A DNA stretch of 64,000 bases from M3007 sp041736625 (lineage in GTDB: Bacteria; Bacteroidota; Bacteroidia; Chitinophagales; Saprospiraceae). Made by a program: the position numbers and the translations under genes. The stretch spans positions 1-64,000 of the forward strand of contig JBGSTG010000007.1 of the NCBI GenBank assembly GCA_041736625.1, given 5' to 3'. The notes under the pieces were generated by a model. That model had not been told where the DNA came from. It saw nothing but the letters and a program-made list of their open reading frames with translations, and ran no database searches. Below, in pieces: positions 1 to 9,082 of the stretch (within the stretch, counting starts at the first letter, position 1; every line of letters starts with the position of its first letter).

Positions 1-137
1 AAATACCTGAAATGTTTGAGCAGAAATGGCTGGCTGCACAAACAGCTAATCCAGCCTGATCAATGAACTTAAGGCCCCAGACAAACCAACCAAACCTTAT
101 CTCTTTACAGAAAAGTGTGCGGCAAAATTGAGCCACC

Positions 138-329
138 TCAATAATCCTCGATGCCATCAATCAATGTTGCCAGCTCTTTTCCTATATTGATTACGCTGAA
201 CTTTTGGGACTGAACGAAGGCAATGCATCCGGAAAGGTTATCAGGACTGCACATCAAAGTGTATAACTTGTGCCGGTCAGTAGATTGGATGATATCTTTT
301 ATAGAGTAGGTACTCATTCTTTTCAACAC
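138..329 (-). CDS. Small hypothetical protein
   Basis: The reading frame encodes about 63 residues with an ordinary soluble amino-acid mix (I, D, S, K, L). It begins with GTG at 329 or, more conventionally, ATG at 317 (MSTYSIKDII). I recognise no domain, signal peptide or membrane segment. The base composition is clearly more AT-rich than the neighbouring pseudogenes, which fits either a recent arrival or a chance frame. No partner gene lies next to it; the flanks 1-137 and 330-496 hold nothing I can identify. Existence as a gene is uncertain. Confidence 0.4.
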   Translation of the reverse strand: MLKRMSTYSIKDIIQSTDRHKLYTLMCSPDNLSGCIAFVQSQKFSVINIGKELATLIDGIEDY

Positions 330-496
330 TTTCTTTTGAACTTCCCCCCATACTTCGACCAGTAAGATGCCGATATTAAGCGGTAGTAATCGGCATTAAC
401 TATCTGATTCGAAGCGAAAGACGGAGGTCTCTGGCCCCTCTGTTACGAATCGTCAAAGTTAGGGATTAAATTAGTTTGCTTGTATATCTCCTGCCG

Positions 497-522
497 ACTC
501 GTCCTACGAATATACTCGTAGG
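497..522. repeat. Dispersed palindromic repeat, family A, copy 1 (right end degenerate)
   Basis: The sequence runs CTCGTCCTACGAA, a short spacer, then CTCGTAGG, forming an imperfect inverted repeat. The same unit recurs at 2783-2813 and 61331-61366. Here the right arm breaks off into a run of nine C (523-531) directly before the ATG of the pseudogene at 532, so the last bases of the arm are lost. Confidence 0.7.
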
Positions 523-531
523 CCCCCCCCC

Positions 532-1100
532 ATGCGCCTCCACCCCCTGTTCTATCTCCTCCTCCCCGCCCTCCTCCCGGCCCAGACTGCCGAGGACATC
601 ATCCGCCAAACCGAAGCAGCCTACGCCGCGTTGCACCATTATACCGACCACGGCGTGCTCATCAGCCCTCCGCAACGCAGACACATCCACCCGGCTGCCG
701 GACACCCTCCTGGACGGAGCGCCTTGCTACCGGATCGAACTGTTACGCAAAATCGTGCGGACACCGGAGGAATTGCAGTCCATGCAGCGTCAGCGGGACT
801 CGCTGGCGCAGCGCATGATCGACTCCCTGCACGTGCCCCCGGAGATCGTGGTCGAAACCGTGCTGATGAGCAAGCCGCCTTCCGAAACGGTTGTCCGTAC
901 CGTCTTTTACATCCGCCGTTCGGATATGCTCGTGGTGCGCCGGGAGGTGCTGCGCGTGAGCAACACAGGCACAGATCATGCCGAGGTGCTCATGATGAAC
1001 CCTCGGGCCAATGTGCCGGATTTCCAAGATTTTTTCCGGTGCCTTTGCGGCCGTAGAGACGTTGCGTATAGAGACGTTTCCATTGCTGCAAGGGCATATT
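532..1100 (+). pseudogene. Frameshifted exported-protein gene (unknown family)
   Basis: The frame opening at 532 encodes a clear signal peptide (MRLHPLFYLLLPALLPAQ) and then a helical start (EDIIRQTEAAYAALHHY), but loses sense near 660. The protein-like reading resumes one frame over and continues to about 1030 (LLDGAPCYRIELLRKIV, then RTVFYIRRSDMLVV). A second shift at the T6 run near 1029-1035 would continue as FSGAFAAVETLRIETF. Two frameshifts and the absence of a sensible C-terminus indicate a dead gene. The signal peptide and the beta-rich central part vaguely resemble LolA-type or outer-membrane lipoprotein-sorting proteins, but I would not assign the family. A degenerate copy of the repeat at 21366 (13 identical bases, 1053-1065) sits in its 3' part. 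Confidence 0.6.
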
Positions 1101-1157
1101 TACTGCACCACCATACCAGAAGAAACCAACTTTGCGTACGTTCATCTCATCTCAAGC

Positions 1158-1530
1158 TCACTCTCTCATCTCCACCACCCATATCCCCCTCAACGTCTCC
1201 GCCGCATAGCCCGTCGCTTCATCCTTCGGGTACAATTCCTGGATTTTCGCCATGGTCTCCTCCGTTATGTCAGCCCCGGGCGTGCCATGGCATTGCAGGC
1301 AGAAGGCGTCGGTCATTATGGGGTAGTAGGCGGTTACCTTGCCCTGGTCGCGTAGCAGTTGTGGTTTTACCGGCTTGCCCTCGGCCATCGCGTTTTTGGC
1401 CTGGTGGATGTGGGTCAGTTCGGGTTCGGTAGCGCGGTTGCCCGGATTGCGGGGCTGGTCGCTGGCGCGGCGTATGCGCGCGTTGTTGCCCCTTGCCGGC
1501 GAGAGGCGGTGCCGCGTGCGAGCGGGGTAA
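1158..1530 (-). pseudogene. Truncated DUF3365 (Tll0287-like) heme-domain fragment
   Basis: The minus-strand frame contains the C-terminal part of a DUF3365 protein: RASDQPRNPGN, then YYPIMTDAFCLQCHG with the CxxCH heme-attachment motif, then ATGYAAETLRGIWVVEM. Intact members are exported and roughly 170-200 residues long, with a signal peptide and an N-terminal helical half. Here the recognisable part is only about 110 residues. The upstream in-frame sequence comes from unrelated DNA that includes the hairpin at 1588-1655. I infer a 5'-deleted remnant of a periplasmic c-type heme sensor or redox protein. Confidence 0.7.
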
Positions 1531-1587
1531 GGCTTATTCTTCAGCACCGCACGGCAGCGGAGCGTACGGATTTTGTTGTTCACCAAT

Positions 1588-1655
1588 GTTAGAAAACAAG
1601 AGTCGTCCCGAATTTTTCGAGAACGAAAAATCCGGGACGACTCTTGTTTTCTAAC
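1588..1655. repeat. 68-nt hairpin (perfect 23-bp arms)
   Basis: Left arm 1588-1610 (starting GTTAGAAAACAAG) and right arm 1633-1655 are exact reverse complements. An inner 8-bp stem, ATTTTTCG with CGAAAAAT around an AGAA loop, continues the helix. It lies 3' of the broken lipoprotein gene (1692-2675, minus strand) and 5' of the DUF3365 remnant. It could act as a terminator-like structure or be a small mobile palindrome. Confidence 0.8.
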
Positions 1656-1691
1656 AATCAGCACTTGTCTGGAAACGGCTGTTAAGTGCGC

Positions 1692-2198
1692 TTAGTACTG
1701 GCAAACATTTTCCAGGTAGTCACAAATTTCCGCATCCGCATCAAAAGTGAATTTATCGTCATCCTGAACCTGATAAACACTTACTGGATATACCAATTCA
1801 ATACCGTTCAGTGCATTTGGTGACGCATTTAACAGGTCTCTGTACTGTTGCCTGTCTTGTATCTCGATCGTTGTACCCAACAGCGTAATTTTCACAGGGT
1901 ACTCAATGAAATAAGCGCAGTTGATAGGCGTTCCTGGACCCTCATTATAGAAGAATTGAATATGCGCCGGCTTGTTGGCACAATCTTCCCGTAAGGTGTT
2001 ATAAAAATCGCACACATCGCCGTCATCATTCAATACGATTGTCTGACCAAACTGGGTGATTGTTACCGGGTAAACGATTTCCACATCCAGGAATCGAGAT
2101 GGATTTCCGCCAATGGCCGTTATATATTCATCTTCACTGTTCACAACCACTGTAGTTCCTTCTACGATCAAGGAGAATGGAAACTCAACTTCAAATTT
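1692..2198 (-). pseudogene. C-terminal part of the repeat lipoprotein, separated by an in-frame TAG
   Basis: This 168-residue stretch is in the same frame as the lipoprotein gene at 2199-2675 and follows its TAG (2199-2201) directly. The first residues after the stop are KFEVEFPFSLIVEGTT. It holds one and three-quarter copies of a ~95-residue repeat: a Cys, a few residues later YPV or FPF, then TTVVVN or TTIEIQ, then VYPV, then a Cys-rich end. Internal initiation at TTG 2171 is possible but would yield a protein with no export signal. The simplest reading is the distal half of a nonsense-mutated gene. Function of the repeat is unknown; similar YPV repeats occur in Bacteroidota lipoproteins. 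Confidence 0.65.
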
Positions 2199-2675
2199 CT
2201 ACTGATTGATGGTGAAAATATTGAAGGCATTGTAGAACAGCAATACATGTGCATCTGTATAAGCACATGGATTCGGATCAGGAACACTGGCACAATTTAT
2301 AAGTGCAGTACCCAGATCATCCACCTTCGAAATGGTAATCTCATTATCATCATCGTCCAAAACGTCAAATGGATAAACAAAATCTACAATGCTATCGGCA
2401 AGCATGGTAGCCGCGTCCAATTCAGCTTCGTTATTGACGGTAATGGTACTTCCTGAGGCCTGAAGAAAATCAACAGGGTAGGGGATTCGAATGCAATCGA
2501 TAATGATAAAATCCGAAGAGGCCGTTAAATTGCGAGCCAAAGGATTTACTTCAATCACATCGACCTGGTTATCCGGATTGTACTGTGCGGGCTCATCCAT
2601 ACTGTCTTTCTCGCAAGAGGTAAAGAATGCAGCTATAAGCACGATGAACAAACCAAATGATTTTAAAACGTTCAT
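2199..2675 (-). CDS. YPV-repeat lipoprotein, N-terminal part
   Basis: The protein of 158 residues begins MNVLKSFGLFIVLIAAF and has a lipobox (FFTSC) with the acylated Cys at residue 21, so it should be a surface or periplasmic lipoprotein. After an acidic linker it holds one copy of a ~95-residue repeat: DCIRIPYPVDFL, STITVNNEAEL, DFVYPFDVLDDDD. It ends at an in-frame TAG exactly where the second repeat's conserved Cys should be. The frame continues for another 168 residues (1692-2198). Either the cell makes only this one-repeat lipoprotein or the gene is inactive. No enzymatic motif is seen. Confidence 0.65.
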   Translation of the reverse strand: MNVLKSFGLFIVLIAAFFTSCEKDSMDEPAQYNPDNQVDVIEVNPLARNLTASSDFIIIDCIRIPYPVDFLQASGSTITVNNEAELDAATMLADSIVDFVYPFDVLDDDDNEITISKVDDLGTALINCASVPDPNPCAYTDAHVLLFYNAFNIFTINQ

Positions 2676-2782
2676 TGTTTCTGTTTTTGATTTAAGAATT
2701 TTGTAAGAAAAACATCCGCGCGGTTGTACCTACTATATGCGTAGATGAAGGAAAACGTTGCACGGGTGATTTTTTTGCCCCA

Positions 2783-2813
2783 ACTCGTCCTACGAATACA
2801 CTCGTAGGACGAA
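2783..2813. repeat. Dispersed palindromic repeat, family A, copy 2
   Basis: ACTCGTCCTACGAAT followed by a two-to-three-base centre and ACTCGTAGGACGAAT forms an almost perfect hairpin. It is related to the copies at 497-522 and 61331-61366. It lies in the divergent gap between the lipoprotein gene (minus) and the large adhesin gene (plus). Confidence 0.8.
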
Positions 2814-2939
2814 TAAACATCCATTCATCCGCCAAAATCCGGCATCCGTCAACCCTCATTTGGCCAACCCCTCCCTGGCCCGGCAAATTTGCATCGGTTT
2901 TTAACCGCCTCGACAACTAAACACAAAAGCAAATTTGCC

Positions 2940-5900
2940 ATGAAACAACTGCCTTTCCTCACCCTCCTCCTGCTCCTGCTCGCCGCAGGCCGCCTCCTGG
3001 CCATCGACTACACCTGGGCCGGCGGCAACGGCAACTGGAACGACCCCACGCGCTGGACGCCCAACGGCGTACCCGGCGCGGCCGACAACGCCACGCTCTC
3101 CAACGGCGAGGTCACCCTCACCTCAAACATCACCGTCAACCACCTGACCATCGCCACCACCGGGTTTGCGGCCATCCTGAAGGGCGATTTCGACGTGGCC
3201 GTGCTCGGCAACCTCACCCTCAGCGCCGGGTTCATTAGCGGCGCCGGCACGCTCACCGCCGCCGGACCCGCCACCGGGCCGTCGGCCTCCATCGTCACCA
3301 TTACCAAAAAGACCGTGATCCTCAACGGCGGCGGCGCCATGACCAACGGCGCCATCACCCTGAGCGAGGGTGGTGTGCTGCGCATTGCTGCCGGCCAGAC
3401 GTTCACCTTGAACAACACCAACAGCACCAACATCGCGCAAACGCAAAGCGGCGGCACGCTGGAGATCACCGGCGCCTTTGTCAAAAATGGCACGGGCAAC
3501 CTCAACATCGCGGCAAACCTCACCAACACCGGCGCCATGACGCTCAACGGCGGCCAGGTAACCTTCAGCGGCGCCGGCACCCACACCGGCGCCACCATCA
3601 CCGTGAACAACCCGCTTTGGGAAGTTACCGGCAACCAGACGTTTGCCGGCACGGCGATCGGCGGCACGGGCAAGTTCGTGAGCAAGGGCGCCGTCACCCT
3701 CAACGCCGGCACCACCGTCGGCATCGCCGTCGAAACAGCCTCCGGCACGCTCACCGACAACGCAGGCATCGCGCCGCCCACCTACCGCCACGTCGCCGGC
3801 ACCTACGACCGCAAGGTCAATGTGCCCATGAACCTGCCGGAGCTGATCATCGACAACGGCTTTTTCCTCGGCGTGTCCGACGTGAACATCAGCGGAAACT
3901 TCAAAATAGCCGCCGGCTGGATCGGCGGTAGCGGTGCCGTTACGGTAAACGGCACATCGGAGTGGCCGACGAACTCCCTGGCCACCGTCAGCGGTAAAAC
4001 GGTGGTCATGAACGGCGGCGGCACGCTGCTCGGCAACGGCGCTGCAGTCACCATCCGCGACGGCGGCGTGGTGCGCAACCCCGCCGGACGCACGTTTACC
4101 TTCGGCGGCCCGGGCCAGGGCGCCCAGATACAGCCCACCGGCGGTACGTTCGAGAATTTCGGTACCATGGTGAAAACGTTCCCGACCAACACCAACATCA
4201 CGGGTAACCTGCTCAACGCCGGCGTCATCGACGTCAATGAGGGGGGCATCACCACTACCTTCGGCACCAGCACCCACACCGGCGCCCTCAACCTAAACGG
4301 GCCGGACACCTACTGGAAAGCCGGCGGCACCAGCGTGTTCAACAGCGGCGCTACCGTGAGCGGCGCCGGCGCCTTCTTGCAGGCAGGCCAAACCACCTTC
4401 CAGCCCGGCAGCAGCCTCACCACCCGGCTGGAGGTGCTGGCGCCACCGCCGGGCGTCTCCTTCACCCTCACCGACAACGTCGGCATCACCCCGGCCTCCT
4501 ACAAGCAGTTCGGCGGCACCTTCAACCGCACGGTACCCGGCACGCTCAACCTGCCCGATTTTTATTTGGCCAACGGCTTTTTCATCGGCAACTTCGACGT
4601 GAACGTCGCCGACAACGCCGAGATCCTGGCCGGTGGCATCGCCGGCACGGGTACGTTTACCGTAAACGGCACCTCCCGATGGCCCCCGGTCTCCCTGCTC
4701 AGCCTCACCGACAAGCTCTTCGTGATGAACGGCGGCGGCATCATCGACGGCCGCGGCACCATCCAAATGTACGGCAACGCCATCCTGCGCAACCCGGCCG
4801 GCGCTACATTCACCATCGTCAATACCCAGGTTGCGTCCATTTTCAACGGCACCTTTGAAAACTTCGGCACCGTGGTCAAAGGCAATTCGGTATCCTTTGA
4901 TCTGAAATCCAGCATCGTCAACACCGGCGAATTCACCGGCACAGGCACCATTGTGTTCACCGTCGCCGGAATCGGTCTTCCGTTCAACAACACCGGCGTC
5001 ATCGCCCCGGGGCTCAACGGCATCGGTGTGTTGAACCTGCAACGCAACAACCCCGGCGGATTGCCGGTGCACAACCTCGACATCGAGATCGCCGGCGTCG
5101 GCGGCCCCGGTACCGGGCACGACCAGCTGCAGTCGCCCGCCCAGGTGGCCTTCTCCGGTACGCTCAACATCATACCCGTCAACGGCTACCAGCCCCAGTA
5201 CGGCGATTCCTATACGTTCATCACCTACGCCGGACGCACGGGCGCCTTCACAGACGTCAACCCGGCCTGTTGGGAGGTCACCTACCAGGCCAATGCCGCT
5301 ACCGTCACCTACGTGAACACCAACACCTATTACGCCGACGCCGACGCCGACGGCTATGGCGACCCCAACAACAGCCTGCAAACCTGCACCCCCCCGGCCG
5401 GATACGTGACCAACAACGAGGACTGCAACGACAACAACCCCAACATAAACCCCGCCGCCACCGAAACCTGCAACGGCATCGACGACAACTGCAACGGCCT
5501 GACCGACACCGACGACCCGGCAGTGGTGGACAACACGCCGCCCACCGTCGTCTGCAAAAATGCCGCCGTAGCGCTCAGCGCCGCCGGCACCGCCGACATC
5601 GCGCCCGCCCTGGTGTACCTGTCGGGCAACGACAACTGCGGAACGGTCAACCTCCAGTCCGTAACCCCCGCCGCCTTCGACTGCGCTGATCTGGGCGCCA
5701 ACACCGTTGTGCTCACCGCAAACGACGGTCAGGGCAACACCGCCACCTGCACGGCCGTGGTGACCGTGTCCGACAACCTGGCGCCCGCCGTGACCTGCCC
5801 GGCCAACCAGACCCGCACGATCGGCCAAAACCGGTGCGCCGACGCCTATGCCATCGCCGACCCGGTGACCGACAACTGCACCTCCGCCACCTGGAACTAC

Positions 5901-8900
5901 ACCCTCAGCGGCGCCACCACCGGCGCACAAATGAACCTGAACGACGGCGAAAACAGCGCCGCCATCGACTTCAACATCGGCGTCACCCAAGTTGCCCTCA
6001 GCGGATCCGACGGCGTCAACCAGGCCGTCCCCTGCACCTTCACCGTCACCGTGACTGCGCCTGAAATCGCCGTGACCGGCAACGGCCAACCGATCATGGA
6101 CGGCGACGATACGCCCGGCATGGCAGACCACACCGACTTCGGCACTTCCACCGGCAATCCCGTCACGCGCACCTTCAGCATCCGCAACACCGGCACAGCT
6201 GCCCTGCACATCCCGGCGGGTGGCATCGTGCTCGACGGCCCCGATGCCGATCAGTTTAGCCTGGGCGCCATCCATCTGCCGGCCACCGTGGCCCCCGGCG
6301 CTGTGCTGCCGGTAAACGTCACCTACGCGCCCGGTGATGCCGGTATTCATTTCGCTACCCTCATTATCGAAAGCAACGACTGCGATGAAACGACCTTCGA
6401 CTTCGCCCTGCGCGGCGAGCTGACCTGCGTGCAACCGGCGTTTACCCTTTGTCCCGCCGCCTTCAGCGTCGCCACCGAACCCGATGCCTGCACGGCTGCG
6501 GCTGTTTATGACGCCGTAGCCTCGGGCTTCCCGGCGCCGACCCTGGGCTACGTGCTCAGCGGCGCCACCACGGGCAGCGGGGCCGGCACGGGCTCCGGCC
6601 TGGTGTTCAACAAGGGCGTCACCACGGTGACCCTCACCGCCAACAACCCCTGCGGCGTGGCTTCCTGCGTGTTCCAGGTGACGGTAGCCGATGCGCAGGC
6701 CCCGCAAATCGCCTGCCCCGACGACCAGGAGCTGCCCAACCGTCCCGGCCTGTGCGGCGAATACGCCGACTACGCGGTGGCGGCCACCGACAACTGTCCG
6801 GGGGTAACCGCAGCGCTCGCCGCCGGACTTCCTTCCGGCGCACTTTTCCCCGTGGGCGCCACCACCGTGGTTTGGCGCGCCACCGACGCCGCCGGCAACA
6901 GCGCCACCTGCAGCTTCCGCATCCGTGTGCAGGACGCAGAGGCGCCCGCCGTCACTTGCCCGCCGACGCTGCGCAAAAACAACGACTGGAACCGCTGCTC
7001 GGCCACCCTGCCCAACATCGGCACGCCGGCCACCGCCGATAACTGCGGCATAGCCTCCGTCACGCACGACGGACCAGGTGTGTACCCCGTGGGCGCCACC
7101 ACCGTTACGTTTACCGCAACGGACAAACACGGCAACAGCAGCACCTGCCAAATGATCGTGGAAGTGGCAGACAACCAGCCCCCCAGCGCCATCTGTCCGC
7201 CCGACCGTACCATCCTGAGCGACCCCGAACTATGCGGCGTCCGCAACGATTTCGCCGTCACCGGCACCGACAACTGCTCGGACGTGACGGTGCAGACCGA
7301 AACCTGGCCGGCGTGGACCGACGGCTCGGTGTTCCCCATCGGTGTCACCGAGGTGACCGCCACCGTCACCGATGCCGCCGGACTCAAAGGCTACTGCGTG
7401 TTCCACATCACGGTGCTGGCGGCGCCCGAGGTGTGCGACGGGCTGGACAACGACTGCGACGGGCTCGTGGATGAAGACGCCGCTTTCCGCCAGCTGCTCT
7501 CCCGCAGCGATGTGGGTGGAAAAACGAACGCCCGGCTCGGCGTCTCGGTAGGCATCAGCGGCGATTATGCCATCGCGGGTGCGCCCGGCGACCAGGCGGC
7601 GCTGATCTTGTCGCGGAACGCCGGCGGCGAACACCGCTGGAATCCGGTTGCCCGACTCGTACCACCTGTGGCTGTTGCCCCCAACGCGGCCTTTGGCCAG
7701 GCGGTGGCTATCCATGGCGAGTGGGCGGCCGTGGGCGCACCGGGAGAGGGTAAGGTGTACCTGTACCGTCTCGGACAGGTCAACACCGGGCAGTGGGGCT
7801 GGGTGCGCACCATCGAGCCGGCCAGCGGCCACACGGGCGACCTGTTCGGATCGGCCCTGACCCTGACCGACGACCTGCTGGTGGTTGGCGCGCCTGCAGA
7901 TGCACAGCGCGGTGCAAACGCCGGCGCTGTGTATGCCTACCGCCGGGATGCTTCCGGGCAGTGGAACCTGGCCGCCAGGCTGACGGCGGCCGACGGCCAG
8001 GCAGGTGACCGGTTTGGTGAGGCCTTGTCTGTTGACGGCCATCGGCTGGCGGTGGGCGCTCCCCTGCAAGACGAAAAAGGAGCCGATGCCGGGGCCGTCT
8101 ACCTGTTCGATGCGCACCAATGGCAGCCGGTAAAAAAGCTGACCGCCGGCGATGGCGCCCCCGACGACCGATTCGGATCGGCAGTGGCAATCGACAGGTT
8201 CACCGTAGCCGCTGGCGCCCACCAGGACGACGACCGCGGCGAAGCGTCCGGAGCGGTTTACCTCTTCGATGAGGCGCGCGGCGGCGCCAACAACTGGGGC
8301 CAATACGCCAAGATCACCCCGCCCGACGGCATGGCGGGCGACCGCTTCGGCTTTTCCGTTGCCCTCCGTGGCGCCCTGATGGCCGTCGGCGCCCCCTTCG
8401 ACAACCCGCGCGGGTTTCAGTCCGGCGCCCTGTATGTGTACCGGCGCGACGACAACAGCGCCTGGGAACAACTGACCAAGCTGGCAGACCGCAGCGGCAA
8501 CAGCCGCGACCAACTCGCCTGGTCGGTGGCGCTGGAGAAAGACACGATCATCGCCGGTGCGCCGGCCGACGATTTCGGCAAAACGATCGACCGCGGCTCG
8601 GTAGCACTGTTTGCGCCCGTGTGCACGCCGGCAAACCGCGCCGACGAACCGGAAACGGACCTGCCCGCGGCGGAAGAAGCACTGTCGATCCACGCCTATC
8701 CGCTGCCGTTCACCACGGAGCTGACCGTTGAAGTCAACCTCAACAAACGGACAAATGCCCGCCTGACGGTGCTGGATGCGCTGGGACGCGAAGTGGCGGC
8801 GCTGCAAGACGGTCTGCTAGACCACGCCGCCGTCTACCGCTGGCATGCCGGCGACGCCAGCGCCGGAACGTACTATCTGCGCCTGGAGACGGACAGCACC

Positions 8901-8933
8901 GTAGAGGTGCGTCCGGTGGTACTGGTGCGGTAG
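2940..8933 (+). CDS. Giant T9SS type A cargo: beta-repeat / HYR / MopE / FG-GAP adhesin-like protein
   Basis: The product has 1997 residues. I chose ATG 2940 over an upstream ATG at 2889 because it starts a classical signal peptide (MKQLPFLTLLLLLLAAG). Residues 25-780 hold three ~225-residue Gly/Asn/Thr-rich beta-solenoid-like repeats (FFLGVSDVNISG, FFIGNFDVNVAD; VVMNGGGTL, FVMNGGGII). Two MopE-type putative metal-binding motifs follow (DADADGYGD...CNGIDDNCNGLTD near 796-860; CDGLDNDCDGLVDED near 1500). HYR domains lie at about 865-1040 and 1235-1490, an ASH/choice-of-anchor-D-like domain at 1041-1160, and FG-GAP/integrin-type repeats at 1520-1890. A type A sorting domain ends the protein (AYPLPFTTELTVEV to VLVR). 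It is probably exported through T9SS and used in adhesion or surface structure. A C7 run lies at 5389-5395. Confidence 0.92.
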   Translation: MKQLPFLTLLLLLLAAGRLLAIDYTWAGGNGNWNDPTRWTPNGVPGAADNATLSNGEVTLTSNITVNHLTIATTGFAAILKGDFDVAVLGNLTLSAGFISGAGTLTAAGPATGPSASIVTITKKTVILNGGGAMTNGAITLSEGGVLRIAAGQTFTLNNTNSTNIAQTQSGGTLEITGAFVKNGTGNLNIAANLTNTGAMTLNGGQVTFSGAGTHTGATITVNNPLWEVTGNQTFAGTAIGGTGKFVSKGAVTLNAGTTVGIAVETASGTLTDNAGIAPPTYRHVAGTYDRKVNVPMNLPELIIDNGFFLGVSDVNISGNFKIAAGWIGGSGAVTVNGTSEWPTNSLATVSGKTVVMNGGGTLLGNGAAVTIRDGGVVRNPAGRTFTFGGPGQGAQIQPTGGTFENFGTMVKTFPTNTNITGNLLNAGVIDVNEGGITTTFGTSTHTGALNLNGPDTYWKAGGTSVFNSGATVSGAGAFLQAGQTTFQPGSSLTTRLEVLAPPPGVSFTLTDNVGITPASYKQFGGTFNRTVPGTLNLPDFYLANGFFIGNFDVNVADNAEILAGGIAGTGTFTVNGTSRWPPVSLLSLTDKLFVMNGGGIIDGRGTIQMYGNAILRNPAGATFTIVNTQVASIFNGTFENFGTVVKGNSVSFDLKSSIVNTGEFTGTGTIVFTVAGIGLPFNNTGVIAPGLNGIGVLNLQRNNPGGLPVHNLDIEIAGVGGPGTGHDQLQSPAQVAFSGTLNIIPVNGYQPQYGDSYTFITYAGRTGAFTDVNPACWEVTYQANAATVTYVNTNTYYADADADGYGDPNNSLQTCTPPAGYVTNNEDCNDNNPNINPAATETCNGIDDNCNGLTDTDDPAVVDNTPPTVVCKNAAVALSAAGTADIAPALVYLSGNDNCGTVNLQSVTPAAFDCADLGANTVVLTANDGQGNTATCTAVVTVSDNLAPAVTCPANQTRTIGQNRCADAYAIADPVTDNCTSATWNYTLSGATTGAQMNLNDGENSAAIDFNIGVTQVALSGSDGVNQAVPCTFTVTVTAPEIAVTGNGQPIMDGDDTPGMADHTDFGTSTGNPVTRTFSIRNTGTAALHIPAGGIVLDGPDADQFSLGAIHLPATVAPGAVLPVNVTYAPGDAGIHFATLIIESNDCDETTFDFALRGELTCVQPAFTLCPAAFSVATEPDACTAAAVYDAVASGFPAPTLGYVLSGATTGSGAGTGSGLVFNKGVTTVTLTANNPCGVASCVFQVTVADAQAPQIACPDDQELPNRPGLCGEYADYAVAATDNCPGVTAALAAGLPSGALFPVGATTVVWRATDAAGNSATCSFRIRVQDAEAPAVTCPPTLRKNNDWNRCSATLPNIGTPATADNCGIASVTHDGPGVYPVGATTVTFTATDKHGNSSTCQMIVEVADNQPPSAICPPDRTILSDPELCGVRNDFAVTGTDNCSDVTVQTETWPAWTDGSVFPIGVTEVTATVTDAAGLKGYCVFHITVLAAPEVCDGLDNDCDGLVDEDAAFRQLLSRSDVGGKTNARLGVSVGISGDYAIAGAPGDQAALILSRNAGGEHRWNPVARLVPPVAVAPNAAFGQAVAIHGEWAAVGAPGEGKVYLYRLGQVNTGQWGWVRTIEPASGHTGDLFGSALTLTDDLLVVGAPADAQRGANAGAVYAYRRDASGQWNLAARLTAADGQAGDRFGEALSVDGHRLAVGAPLQDEKGADAGAVYLFDAHQWQPVKKLTAGDGAPDDRFGSAVAIDRFTVAAGAHQDDDRGEASGAVYLFDEARGGANNWGQYAKITPPDGMAGDRFGFSVALRGALMAVGAPFDNPRGFQSGALYVYRRDDNSAWEQLTKLADRSGNSRDQLAWSVALEKDTIIAGAPADDFGKTIDRGSVALFAPVCTPANRADEPETDLPAAEEALSIHAYPLPFTTELTVEVNLNKRTNARLTVLDALGREVAALQDGLLDHAAVYRWHAGDASAGTYYLRLETDSTVEVRPVVLVR

Positions 8934-8980
8934 TAACCTGCCTTTGTTTGCGGTCTCAGCGACAACCAATCTGATCTTTG

Positions 8981-9028
8981 TTTTTTGCCGCGGATTAGCG
9001 CGAATTCGCGCTAATCCGCGGCAAAAAA
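8981..9028. repeat. 48-bp perfect palindrome (family B, copy 1)
   Basis: The sequence is a perfect palindrome centred on GAATTC (9002-9007): TTTTTTGCCGCGG on the left mirrors CCGCGGCAAAAAA on the right. Its core is shared with the palindrome at 50875-50908. With T runs on both sides it could terminate both convergent genes, the adhesin (plus) and the SemiSWEET gene (minus). Confidence 0.9.
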
Positions 9029-9082
9029 TTTGGATTTAATTATGATGCACCTTTATCTTTTAAAAAAAAAGCAAAACAAATC

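Noticed and set aside
2199..2201. Pyrrolysine or selenocysteine decoding at the TAG in the lipoprotein gene
   Set aside because: Selenocysteine uses TGA, and pyrrolysine genes are not known in this phylum; nothing in the window supports recoding.
4293..7151. A 952-codon open frame on the strand opposite the giant adhesin gene
   Set aside because: It is Gly/Val/Arg-rich, has no domain, and mirrors the codon bias of the real GC-rich gene. It is a shadow frame.
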